Below, piece after piece: positions 8,030 through 14,337 of a stretch of DNA of 14,337 nt (positions are counted from its first letter, which is position 1; each line of letters opens with the position of its first letter). Origin of the DNA: Deltaproteobacteria bacterium. Its GTDB lineage: Bacteria > Desulfobacterota > DSM-4660 > Desulfatiglandales > B25-G16. The notes under the pieces are model-generated. The model was not told where the DNA came from, did no database searches, and was given only the letters and a program-made list of their open reading frames with translations. The translations under genes and the position numbers were made by a program. Location of the stretch: assembly GCA_020348625.1 (NCBI GenBank), contig CP070752.1, positions 679,563-693,899 on the forward strand. The letters run 5' to 3'.

Positions 8030-8224
8030 TGTTGTCAAGGGGTCGTTTAAAAGTGAGCCGTTTTCGGTTATGAAAAATGAGCCACTTTTGCCTGTATTTT
8101 GATTCTCTTCCACCACCCCATTCGTAGCAGTTTTGCCCATTAGCCGGTAGCTATTCCCCCGGAAATGTATAGCAGTGCTGTGATGTAGCAAAAGATCCAG
8201 GATCGCTGTCCAGATCTCCGGCTT
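8030..8224 (-). mobile_element. IS21-family element remnant: istB 3' end plus terminal repeats
   Basis: Reading the minus strand down from 8224, the frame gives PEIWTAILDLLLHHSTAIHF and then RGNSYRLMGK, the characteristic C-terminus of IstB, the DnaC-like AAA+ helper ATPase of IS21 elements. The istA gene and most of istB are absent; the frame is closed by a TAG at 8225-8227. Between istB and the outer end are two direct copies of an AAAAnTGAGCC motif at 8049-8059 and 8074-8083, as expected for the repeated transposase sites at IS21 ends, and a TGTTGTCAAGGGG terminus at about 8030. Only one end survives, so it cannot move on its own. The rest of the 306-base gap (8225-8307) shows nothing beyond the next gene's GGGAG ribosome site. 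Confidence 0.75.
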
Positions 8225-8307
8225 CTACACTTCGGATTTCATATTTCTGGAATCAAATCGTTTTGAGCATTCATGGTGCTTAATGATGTTACATAGGGAG
8301 AAAAACC

Positions 8308-9775
8308 ATGGGGCAACTTGAAACGGATATCGTCGTTATTGCGGGGGGTACTGCTGGGTTGGCAGCGGCAATTTCGGCAGCAGAGCGCGGCGCAGATGTT
8401 GTTATTTTCGAAAAGGCATCGACCACTGGCGGGGCGGGCAACATGGCATTTGGCCCCTTTGCCGTGGAAAGCAGACTGCAACGATTGAAGCAGATAGCAT
8501 TCACCAGGGAAGAGGCCTTTAAGGTCCATATGGATTATACCCATTGGCGTGTGGATGCCCGACTGGTAAAGGCCTTTATCGACAAATCAGCCGACACAAT
8601 CGCCTGGCTTGAAAAGATGGGAGTGGAATTTTGGGATGTCAGTTGCCACAACCCCGGGTTTCCCTTTACCTGGCATATCATCAAGGGGGCGGCCGGAAGC
8701 GTTGAACAGCCCGGACTTGGGGCCAATATGATAAAGGCCATGACGGACAGGGCTAAGGATTTGGGGGTCAAGCTCTATCTCCGGACGCCGGCCGAAAGGA
8801 TAATCAAGGAAGGGGACCGAATAGTTGCCGTGGTGGCAGAAGGTGATTCCGGGCAAGAGATCCGGGCAAATACTAAGGCCGCAATTATCGCTGCCGGGGG
8901 CTTTGGGGACAACCCCAAGATGATCAAGAAGTATACCGGATATGAATGGGGGCATGATCTGTTCTCAACAAGGATTCCCGGTTTAATGGGGGATGGTATT
9001 CGCATGGCCTGGGAAGCAGGTGCGGCCTCAACAGAAATGATTATGCACCTTACGCCCTTACGGATCCCTGAGTTGGACGATTTCTCCCTGGAATCATTTT
9101 CATTTCGTCAACCCAACCTTATCGTGAACCTATCTGGTGAGCGTTTCATGAACGAAGAAACCATGGGAAACCCAACGTTTGTTGCCAATGCGGTATCAAG
9201 GCAAAAGAACGGCTGTTGCTTTATCCTTTTCGATGAAACCACAAGGAAGCACTATGAGGAAAGAGGTTTGGACATCCCCCCTGACGGCGTTGCCACATTC
9301 GCAAACGCGGATATTAAAGACACCGGCTCAATGGAAATTCTGGACAAGGGGAGTGAAAACATTTTTGTTGCGCGTTCCCTTGAGGAATTAGCCGCCAAAA
9401 CCGGGATCGATCAGCGTGCCCTGCTGATAACAATAGATGAGTATAACAAGGCCTGTGACACAGGCCGTGATGACCTTTTTCACAAAAAGCCCAAATATCT
9501 CAGGGCGATTAAGCAGCCCAACTTCTATGCCGGAAGGCTTTTCCCAGGTGCCATTGGAAGCCTGGGGGGGGATAAAAATCAACCATAAAGGGGAAGTGTT
9601 GACCAGAGATCACGAGGTGATTCCCGGGCTTTATGCCGCGGGCACTGACGCGAATGCATTATACGGTGACAGCTATGCATTCGTTTTGCCCGGCAATACC
9701 TTGGGCTTTGCATTGAATAGCGGACGGATTGCCGGGGAAAATGCGGCAGAATATACTAAATCTACCGATCGATGA
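8308..9775 (+). pseudogene. FAD_binding_2 flavoprotein, frameshifted in an 8-G run
   Basis: Paralogue of the flavoprotein at 2285, about half or more identical by eye along its length. ATG at 8308 follows AGGGAG by about eight bases. The N-terminal site is VVIAGGTAGLAAA, again with Ala for the first Gly of GxGxxG; GERFMNEE carries the presumed proton-donor Arg279. The first frame stops at 9586-9588 after 426 codons, just behind an 8-G run at 9564-9571. Removing one G restores SLGGIKINH, and the + frame then continues through LYAAGTDANALYGDSY and NSGRIAGE to 9775, giving 488 aa, close to the paralogue's 481. As written, the protein would lose the C-terminal FAD-closing and active-site segment. 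This may be a true inactivating or phase-variable slip, or a one-base sequencing error in the homopolymer. If intact, the inferred role matches that of the 2285 gene. Confidence 0.85.
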
Positions 9776-9791
9776 TCAGTTTTTCCGGCAG

Positions 9792-9826
9792 GCCCGAAAA
9801 GGGGATATCCCCCCATCTGGGCTTTT
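9792..9826 (+). terminator. Weak terminator-like hairpin
   Basis: GCCC at 9792-9795 can pair with GGGC at 9819-9822 around the palindrome GGGGATATCCCC (9801-9812), followed by TTTT. It lies 17 bases after the flavoprotein stop and before the next gene. The outer stem is only four pairs with a large internal loop, so termination is uncertain. Confidence 0.25.
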
Positions 9827-9858
9827 GAGTTTTGAAACCATATATATGGGGTCGTTTT

Positions 9859-10779
9859 ATGGAAATAGAGGATATCAAAAAGGTGGTTATTGTGGGGGCA
9901 GGGAATATGGGCCAACAAATAGGTGCCCAGTGCGCCATTCATGGCTTTGAAGTTGTCCTGTATGATATCAATCACGATATCTTGGATAAGGCATTTGAAA
10001 GGATCAAGAAGCTTTTAAAATCCTTTACAGCGTCCAATAAAATAACTCAAAAACAAGCAGATGCAGCAATAAGCAGAATAATAGCCACTACGAATATAGG
10101 TGAAGCGTCAATCAATGCAGACCTTATCAGTGAGTCTGTGCCGGAAGATCCGGATCTCAAGGGAAAGGTGTTTTCTCAGTTTAATGCGCTGTGTCCTGAT
10201 CATACAATTTTTGCCACCAATACATCTACACTGTTGCCTTCAATGTTTGCACAAGACACCGGCAGACCGGAAAAATTGGTGGCTATCCATTTTCATGATG
10301 TCCGAACAACGGATATTGTTGATGTTATGGCTCATCCGGGAATATCGGAGGAGACCTTGAATATAGCAACAGAGTTCGCGAGAAAGATCGGACAAGTGCC
10401 ACTCGTTTTAAGAAAGGAACATCCAGGCTATATTTTTAACTCCATGCTTACTGCCCTTTTTGATGCTGCTCAAACGCTTGCAGCAAACGCGGTGACTTCA
10501 ATTGAAGAGATTGATCGTGCATGGATGGGGGTTCTTCATATGCCCATAGGGCCTTTTGGGCTCATGGACAGTATTGGTATTGATACGGTCTGGAAGGTCA
10601 CAGACTACTGGGCAAATAAGCTGAATGACGAGCAGAATAAGAAAAACGCGGAGTTCTTGAAAGAATACATTGATAGAGGGCAGCTTGGTCAGAAGAGCGG
10701 CCAGGGCTTTTATTCATATCCTAAACCGGCATATCGTAATCCAGGTTTTATAAAAGGGGAAGTGAAACAATCGGAATAG
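9859..10779 (+). CDS. 3-hydroxyacyl-CoA dehydrogenase family protein
   Basis: 306 aa, a normal length for a single-domain NAD-dependent 3-hydroxyacyl-CoA dehydrogenase, which oxidises 3-hydroxyacyl-CoA to 3-ketoacyl-CoA (or the reverse). The N-terminal Rossmann motif is VIVGAGNMG (10-18), followed by SESVPED (91-97) and ATNTST (119-124). The catalytic His is probably His144 in AIHFHDV; the family more often shows HFFNP here, so this belongs to a divergent subgroup. HPGYIFNS (188-195) holds the conserved Asn194, and MPIGPFGLMD (228-237) and GQKSGQGFYSY (277-287) are C-terminal family signatures. ATG at 9859 follows GGGG by eight bases; an in-frame TTG at 9832 would add nine residues without homology. 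Base composition is AT-rich compared with the flavoprotein before it. It is the only gene here that points directly to a CoA-thioester, beta-oxidation-like step. Confidence 0.88.
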   Translation: MEIEDIKKVVIVGAGNMGQQIGAQCAIHGFEVVLYDINHDILDKAFERIKKLLKSFTASNKITQKQADAAISRIIATTNIGEASINADLISESVPEDPDLKGKVFSQFNALCPDHTIFATNTSTLLPSMFAQDTGRPEKLVAIHFHDVRTTDIVDVMAHPGISEETLNIATEFARKIGQVPLVLRKEHPGYIFNSMLTALFDAAQTLAANAVTSIEEIDRAWMGVLHMPIGPFGLMDSIGIDTVWKVTDYWANKLNDEQNKKNAEFLKEYIDRGQLGQKSGQGFYSYPKPAYRNPGFIKGEVKQSE

Positions 10780-10782
10780 TTC

Positions 10783-11112
10783 TCATTGCAAGATGGGTGC
10801 GAGGTTATCTAAACCAAGGGCGGCTAAGGCCCTAACCTGCAGGAGCCCTGTGTTTTGATGCCATCCGGATTCATCGTCGTGAACACACAGGTAGACAGGC
10901 CGTGGAGCTCGTCCTTCGATAAACACACCGTCAAATCGTGCGTTCTTCAGCTCAGTTGGGAAACACCCGCCCATATTTTCATACCAATACCTTTTACCAA
11001 AAGTCATCGGAGATTTGCCGATAACCGATAACCGTGTACCCACCTGAGCACCCGCAGCAACCAAGGTTCCAGTCATGAAGATCACCCGATTCTCTGGGTC
11101 AACCGCCTTGGT
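10783..11112 (-). pseudogene. Relic of an AOR-family gene, N-terminal domain piece
   Basis: On the minus strand the frame opens just after a TAA at 11113-11115 and reads AVDPENRVIFMTGTLVAAG, then SVIGKSPMTFG, MGGCFPTELKNARFDGVFIE and RPVYLCVHDD. This is the pattern of the tungsten/molybdenum-pterin N-terminal domain of the aldehyde:ferredoxin oxidoreductase family, which also includes the benzoyl-CoA reductase subunit BamB. Family proteins are about 600-650 aa. Here the first 50 or so residues and everything after the HDDE segment are missing, and the last 28 codons no longer resemble the family. No start or ribosome site is apparent. It lies antisense in the 437-base gap between two + strand genes, so it is a decayed fragment, not a working gene. 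Confidence 0.65.
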
Positions 11113-11115
11113 TTA
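10810..11115. repeat. Short inverted repeat bounding the AOR relic
   Basis: TAAACCAAGGGCGG at 10810-10823 and CCGCCTTGGTTTA at 11103-11115 are reverse complements apart from one extra G. They sit at the two edges of the relic, about 306 bases end to end. They may be inversion or insertion scars, or a coincidence. Confidence 0.4.
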
Positions 11116-11216
11116 AGGCATTCCGAGGTGTCTTTTTCGTTTCCAGGCCATAAACGATTTGACATAATAGACATGGAAGGTGTTTCAAAGATACACTGCA
11201 TTGGAGGAAAAACATT

Positions 11217-12671
11217 GTGAAGGATAAGAAAGGCATCAAGATGAAGACCGATATCGTTATTATTGGCTGTGGAGGTGCTGGTTTGCCGGCCGCGCTCACT
11301 GCATATGAAAAAGGCAGCAAGGTCTTGGTTCTCGAAAAGCGCGGCGTGGCGGGAGGTAATGCGTTAATGGCGGAAGGTTTTTTTGCTGCGGAAAGCCCGG
11401 CTCAGAAAAGACTCCTAATCGATGCAAAAAAGGACGATCTTCTTAAAACGGCCCTTGATTACGCTCACTACAAGATAGACCCGAGGATCTTGCGGGTCTT
11501 TATAAACAGGTCTGGAGATACCGTGCGTTGGATAGAAGAAAAGGGCATACGGTTCAACCGCATTGTCCCTTTTTACCCCAATCAGGTTCCCTTGGTATGG
11601 CATATCGTCGAAGGTCATGGCAGCACGCTTATTAAGATCTTTGAGAAGGAATGCAAGGAAAAAGGCATTCCAATGCTTCTTAAGACATGTGCCAAAAAGA
11701 TACTGAGTAATGAGCAAGGGAAGATCTCAGGCGTAAGGGCAGAAGGAGAAAAGGGGGAGATTGAAATCGAGGCCAAAAGCGTCATTATTGCGACAGGAGG
11801 ATATGCCAGCAATAAGGAATTATTAAGGAAGTATTGTCCTGAGTATATAGAGATCCTTGAGAATTCGGGAGTGCCCGGAATGGACGGTGATGGATTGATG
11901 ATGGCGATGGAGATTGGGGCGGATACCGATGGCCTTGGTAATCTTCAGATGGTTGGCCCGGCGCCCTTCCCTAAGAATTGGACTATCGAGGCAGTTGCAG
12001 GAGAGCCCTTTTGCATATGGGTCAATAAAAAGGGAGAGCGATTCATTGATGAAACGGTTACGTTCAATGTCTTTGAGGCGGTCAATGCCATCCTAAGACA
12101 GAAGGGTTGGATATGCTTTGCCATCCTAGATAACAAAATGAAGGAGGATATCGTTGAGCAGGGTTTTATAAGGGGATGTGGTGAGCTATTTGTTCCCAGA
12201 GGCCGGAAAGTGGAAGGGCTTGATGGGGAATTCAGCAAACAGATCGAGAAAGGGGGTGCGTTTATGTCCGAATCCCTGGAGGAGATCGCTGCGTGGATTG
12301 GGGCGCCCAGCCATGTGCTGAGAAGAACGGTGGATGAGTATAATGAATTCTGTGACCGCTGCTATGATGAAGTATTCGTGAAGGATCCCCAGTACCTTCG
12401 GGCGCTTCGCACCCCTCCATACTATGCGATTCGATCTAGCGGTGCCCTCCTTGTAACAACAGGCGGCATCAAAATAAACCATAGGATGGAGGTGTTGGAT
12501 AGGGAAGGTGACCCCATTCCTGGATTATACGCAGCTGGTACTGATACCGGAGGTTGGGAGTCTGACACATATTGCGCGGTACTGCCAGGAAGCGCCTTCG
12601 GTTTTGCCATGAATTCCGGGCGCATTGCAGCAGAGAATGCCTCGGATTACATCCAGCGCAAAGATAGCTGA
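11217..12671 (+). CDS. Third FAD_binding_2 family flavoprotein
   Basis: 484 aa, cytoplasmic, same superfamily as the 2285 and 8308 genes but clearly more distant. The FAD site is canonical: IVIIGCGGAGLPAA (13-26), then LEKRGVAGGNAL. GERFIDE (273-279) contains Arg275, the likely proton donor. TTGGIKINH (414-422), LYAAGTD (437-443) and NSGRIAAE (466-473) close the FAD and substrate site; the segment between reads TGGWESDTY, lacking the IYGD/LYGD form of the other two. There is no secretion signal, haem or FMN-binding domain. GTG at 11217 has GGAGG nine bases upstream (11203-11207). ATG at 11241, with AAGAAAGG before it, would give an N-terminus more like the paralogues (MKTDIVIIG), so either start is possible. 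The SDR gene begins 20 nt after its stop, so the two probably form a transcription unit acting on related alcohol, ketone and enone groups (inference). Confidence 0.86.
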   Translation: MKDKKGIKMKTDIVIIGCGGAGLPAALTAYEKGSKVLVLEKRGVAGGNALMAEGFFAAESPAQKRLLIDAKKDDLLKTALDYAHYKIDPRILRVFINRSGDTVRWIEEKGIRFNRIVPFYPNQVPLVWHIVEGHGSTLIKIFEKECKEKGIPMLLKTCAKKILSNEQGKISGVRAEGEKGEIEIEAKSVIIATGGYASNKELLRKYCPEYIEILENSGVPGMDGDGLMMAMEIGADTDGLGNLQMVGPAPFPKNWTIEAVAGEPFCIWVNKKGERFIDETVTFNVFEAVNAILRQKGWICFAILDNKMKEDIVEQGFIRGCGELFVPRGRKVEGLDGEFSKQIEKGGAFMSESLEEIAAWIGAPSHVLRRTVDEYNEFCDRCYDEVFVKDPQYLRALRTPPYYAIRSSGALLVTTGGIKINHRMEVLDREGDPIPGLYAAGTDTGGWESDTYCAVLPGSAFGFAMNSGRIAAENASDYIQRKDS

Positions 12672-12691
12672 TCAAGGCAAAGGAGGCTTAC

Positions 12692-13477
12692 ATGACAGAA
12701 AAGGGTATATTTGATCTTTCAGGTAAGGTTGCTGTAGTAACTGGCGGGGGTTCTGGCCTTGGCCGCTCTATCTGTGAAGCCATGGCGGAATTTGGTGCAG
12801 ATGTGGTCTGCGTAGGAAGGACCGGCAAAAAAGTTGAGGAGACCATCGATTTGATAAAAGGCTTCGGCACCAGGACCATGGCCGTTGCGGCAGATGTTGC
12901 CGATCAGGTTCAAATACGGAGAATGGTTGATCAAACGGCAAAGGCATTGGGAACAATTGATATCTTTTTTGCAAATGCGGCAATGCGAGAAATCGGGTTC
13001 CAGAGAATTCATGAGAAACCGGTTGAAGATTGGGACGCCGTAATAGATATGAACCTAAGAAGTGTTTTTCTTCAAATGAGGGCCGTATTCCCTATAATGA
13101 TTAAGCAAAAAAGCGGTAGCTTTATCAGCATTTCTTCAGTGGGGGGTCTATGGCCCATTGCAGATCATGAATTCCCAAGATTAAACACGGCATACTCCAC
13201 TGCCAAGGCGGCGCTCATCATGCTGACTAAACTGGCAGCCCGCCAGTACGCAGAGGATAATATACGCGTTAATGTGATCTGCCCCGGGTACCATGAAACA
13301 GGTCTCACCCCACCGGAAGAGAAAGAGGCGTTCGATGCCGAAATGATTCCTCATATCCCCCTGGGCAGGGCAGCCAGTTCGGATGAGATTAAGGGGCTTG
13401 CGGTGTGGCTTGCCTCTAGCGCATCAAGCTATGTAACCGGCCAGATATTGGTCCAGGATGGCGGCGTTAACGCATGA
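12692..13477 (+). CDS. Short-chain dehydrogenase/reductase (SDR)
   Basis: 261 aa classical SDR that oxidises or reduces an alcohol/ketone with NAD(P). Visible motifs are TGGGSGLG (17-24) for the nucleotide, FANAAM (93-98) in place of the usual NNAG, Asn121, Ser148/Ser149 in SISSVGG, and YSTAK with catalytic Tyr168 and Lys172; CPGY follows at 197-200. It ends VTGQILVQDGG, typical of FabG-like SDRs. The end of the second beta strand reads CVGRTGKK without the acidic residue usual for NAD enzymes, so NADP(H) is possible (inference). AAAGGAGG lies about seven bases before the ATG, a strong site. It could be a BaiA-like hydroxysteroid, a 3-oxoacyl or an alicyclic alcohol dehydrogenase; sequence alone does not decide. 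Confidence 0.9.
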   Translation: MTEKGIFDLSGKVAVVTGGGSGLGRSICEAMAEFGADVVCVGRTGKKVEETIDLIKGFGTRTMAVAADVADQVQIRRMVDQTAKALGTIDIFFANAAMREIGFQRIHEKPVEDWDAVIDMNLRSVFLQMRAVFPIMIKQKSGSFISISSVGGLWPIADHEFPRLNTAYSTAKAALIMLTKLAARQYAEDNIRVNVICPGYHETGLTPPEEKEAFDAEMIPHIPLGRAASSDEIKGLAVWLASSASSYVTGQILVQDGGVNA

Positions 13478-13753
13478 TAAAGCCAGTGCTCAAAACCACT
13501 TCATGGCTACGATACCGAAGATCCTCCGCAGATATCTTTCGTGCCCACGAACCCCTCTCCCAGTTGAGCCGATACAAAACCGTCCTCAAGGGATTTATTA
13601 AGAGATTCGCCCGGAACTAGCAAAGAATTATACAAGAAATGGTACTTCATTTTCGGGCAGACTTTTCTTTCTGGCTCTGCTATAGATTGATGTTACGTTA
13701 TGTTCCGAAGGGAAGAAAGCATTCATAAACAACCCACAAACAAGGAGGGCAAA
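13478..13753. other. Gap before the TRAP receptor gene
   Basis: No recognisable gene, RNA or clear terminator. A 48-codon + frame starts at ATG 13474, overlapping the SDR stop as ATGA, and ends at TAG 13618-13620. It is Lys/Arg-rich, has only a weak upstream ribosome site and matches nothing I know; an open frame this short is expected by chance. The gap ends with AAGGAGG at 13742-13748 for the next gene. Confidence 0.4.
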
Positions 13754-14337
13754 ATGTTAGGGAAATCATGGAAAAACTCAAAGCATAGGGCAGGGAAAGG
13801 TGCGGTCACTGTTTTTGTGGTTATGCTTTTGGTCGGTGCTCTGATGACTTACACCACTACCGCGACGGCAGCTGAGCAGAAGGTCATTAAGCTCAAATTT
13901 AGCACGAGCTTCTTTCCACCCGAGCCACCTTGTGTATTCGCAAACCGTACCCTCGACATCGTTGAAAAGAAAACCAATGGCAAAGTGAAGGTCGAGCGTT
14001 TTATGGCCGGTGCTCTAGGAGGACCTCTCGAACAACTTGGTCTGGCGAGCTCAGGAGCAGCTGATGTCATATCGCTCCATATCGATCAATACGCACAGCA
14101 ATTACCGCTTCATCAAATAACCAACACCGAGCAACTCACAAGTGGGGCGCAGGGGGTGATCAACGTAAAGGCGATCCTCCACGAACTGGAAGAGACCAAA
14201 CCCTTGTTCGCAGCAGAACAGAAGAAGAACAATGTGAAGATCCTACATCCCTACTGCAATGGCCCAACAGGGGTAACGGCCAAGTTTGCAGCGAAGTCCC
14301 TGGCCGACGTAAAAGGCAAGAAGGTAAATGTGATTGC
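13754..14337 (+). CDS. TRAP transporter DctP-type solute-binding protein, 3' truncated by window
   Basis: The frame is open from ATG 13754 to the end of the window (194 codons seen of roughly 340-390 usual for the family). AAGGAGG five bases upstream fixes the start. The N-terminus is a signal peptide: a basic stretch to Lys15, a hydrophobic core VTVFVVMLLVGALM (18-31), then an ATA-AEQ cleavage region near residue 39. The mature part begins KVIKLKFSTSFFP, with IVEKKTNGKVKVERF and AGALGGPLEQLGLASSGAAD following, which is the DctP pattern of periplasmic receptors that capture carboxylates for TRAP permeases. The permease genes would be expected just beyond the window. A likely job is delivering the substrate of this redox cluster (inference from position). 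Confidence 0.85.
   Translation, partial: MLGKSWKNSKHRAGKGAVTVFVVMLLVGALMTYTTTATAAEQKVIKLKFSTSFFPPEPPCVFANRTLDIVEKKTNGKVKVERFMAGALGGPLEQLGLASSGAADVISLHIDQYAQQLPLHQITNTEQLTSGAQGVINVKAILHELEETKPLFAAEQKKNNVKILHPYCNGPTGVTAKFAAKSLADVKGKKVNVI

Noticed and set aside
7949..8191. 80-codon minus-strand frame taken as a complete small gene
   Set aside because: Its first residues are the middle of the IstB C-terminus and its tail runs through the IS terminus into the OYE gene, so only the part inside the IS remnant is meaningful.
9437..9775. Separate small gene overlapping the end of the second flavoprotein
   Set aside because: Only the part after the 8-G run resembles a protein, and it is exactly the missing C-terminus of the flavoprotein. 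It is a frameshift product, not an independent gene.
11159..11195. TTGACA at 11159-11164 as a promoter for the third flavoprotein
   Set aside because: The -35 match is perfect but no -10-like hexamer lies 16-19 bases downstream; the positions read GTTTCA/TTTCAA.
1..14337. CRISPR array, tRNA or rRNA gene
   Set aside because: No regularly spaced direct repeats and no tRNA- or rRNA-like segment were seen by eye on either strand.

Overview
The window is a redox-enzyme cluster on the + strand, about 50% GC by eye, from a bacterium that is probably anaerobic. I would guess a sulfate-reducing Desulfobacterota-type organism: Fe-S-rich flavoenzymes, old-yellow-enzyme (OYE) reductases, a TRAP solute receptor and a relic of an aldehyde:ferredoxin oxidoreductase (AOR) family gene all fit. 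The taxonomic call is inference; no rRNA or marker gene is present.

Layout. (i) 141-3730: a NuoG-like Fe-S module fused to a GltD-like flavoprotein is followed 14 nt later by a FAD_binding_2 (fumarate reductase/ketosteroid dehydrogenase superfamily) flavoprotein. (ii) 3731-4042: no gene; it holds a GTCATTGCGAG-type palindromic repeat and a possible promoter. (iii) 4043-8001: two consecutive OYE/2,4-dienoyl-CoA-reductase-type enzymes, the second visibly more AT-rich. (iv) 8002-8307: remnant of an IS21-family element (istB 3' end plus terminal repeats) on the minus strand. (v) 8308-9775: a second FAD_binding_2 paralogue, frameshifted in an 8-G run. (vi) 9859-10779: a 3-hydroxyacyl-CoA dehydrogenase. 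(vii) 10783-11112: a minus-strand AOR N-terminal relic bounded by a short inverted repeat. (viii) 11217-13477: a third FAD_binding_2 protein and an SDR dehydrogenase, 20 nt apart. (ix) 13754 to the end: the start of a DctP-type TRAP solute-binding protein.

How it may work together (inference). The TRAP receptor would bring in a carboxylate. The three FAD_binding_2 enzymes and two OYE enzymes could add or remove hydrogen at C=C bonds next to carbonyl or thioester groups, and the SDR and hydroxyacyl-CoA dehydrogenase would interconvert alcohols and ketones. The NuoG/GltD fusion is the obvious electron-transfer partner, because none of the FAD_binding_2 proteins carries a haem or FMN-binding domain. 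The gene types recall the bacterial bile-acid (bai) operons and the OYE-type 2-naphthoyl-CoA/dihydronaphthoyl-CoA reductases, but no CoA ligase, thiolase or ring hydrolase is in the window. The substrate therefore cannot be named.

The region shows clear wear: an IS remnant, a truncated AOR gene, a frameshifted paralogue and a compositionally distinct gene. It has been assembled by duplication, transfer and loss.
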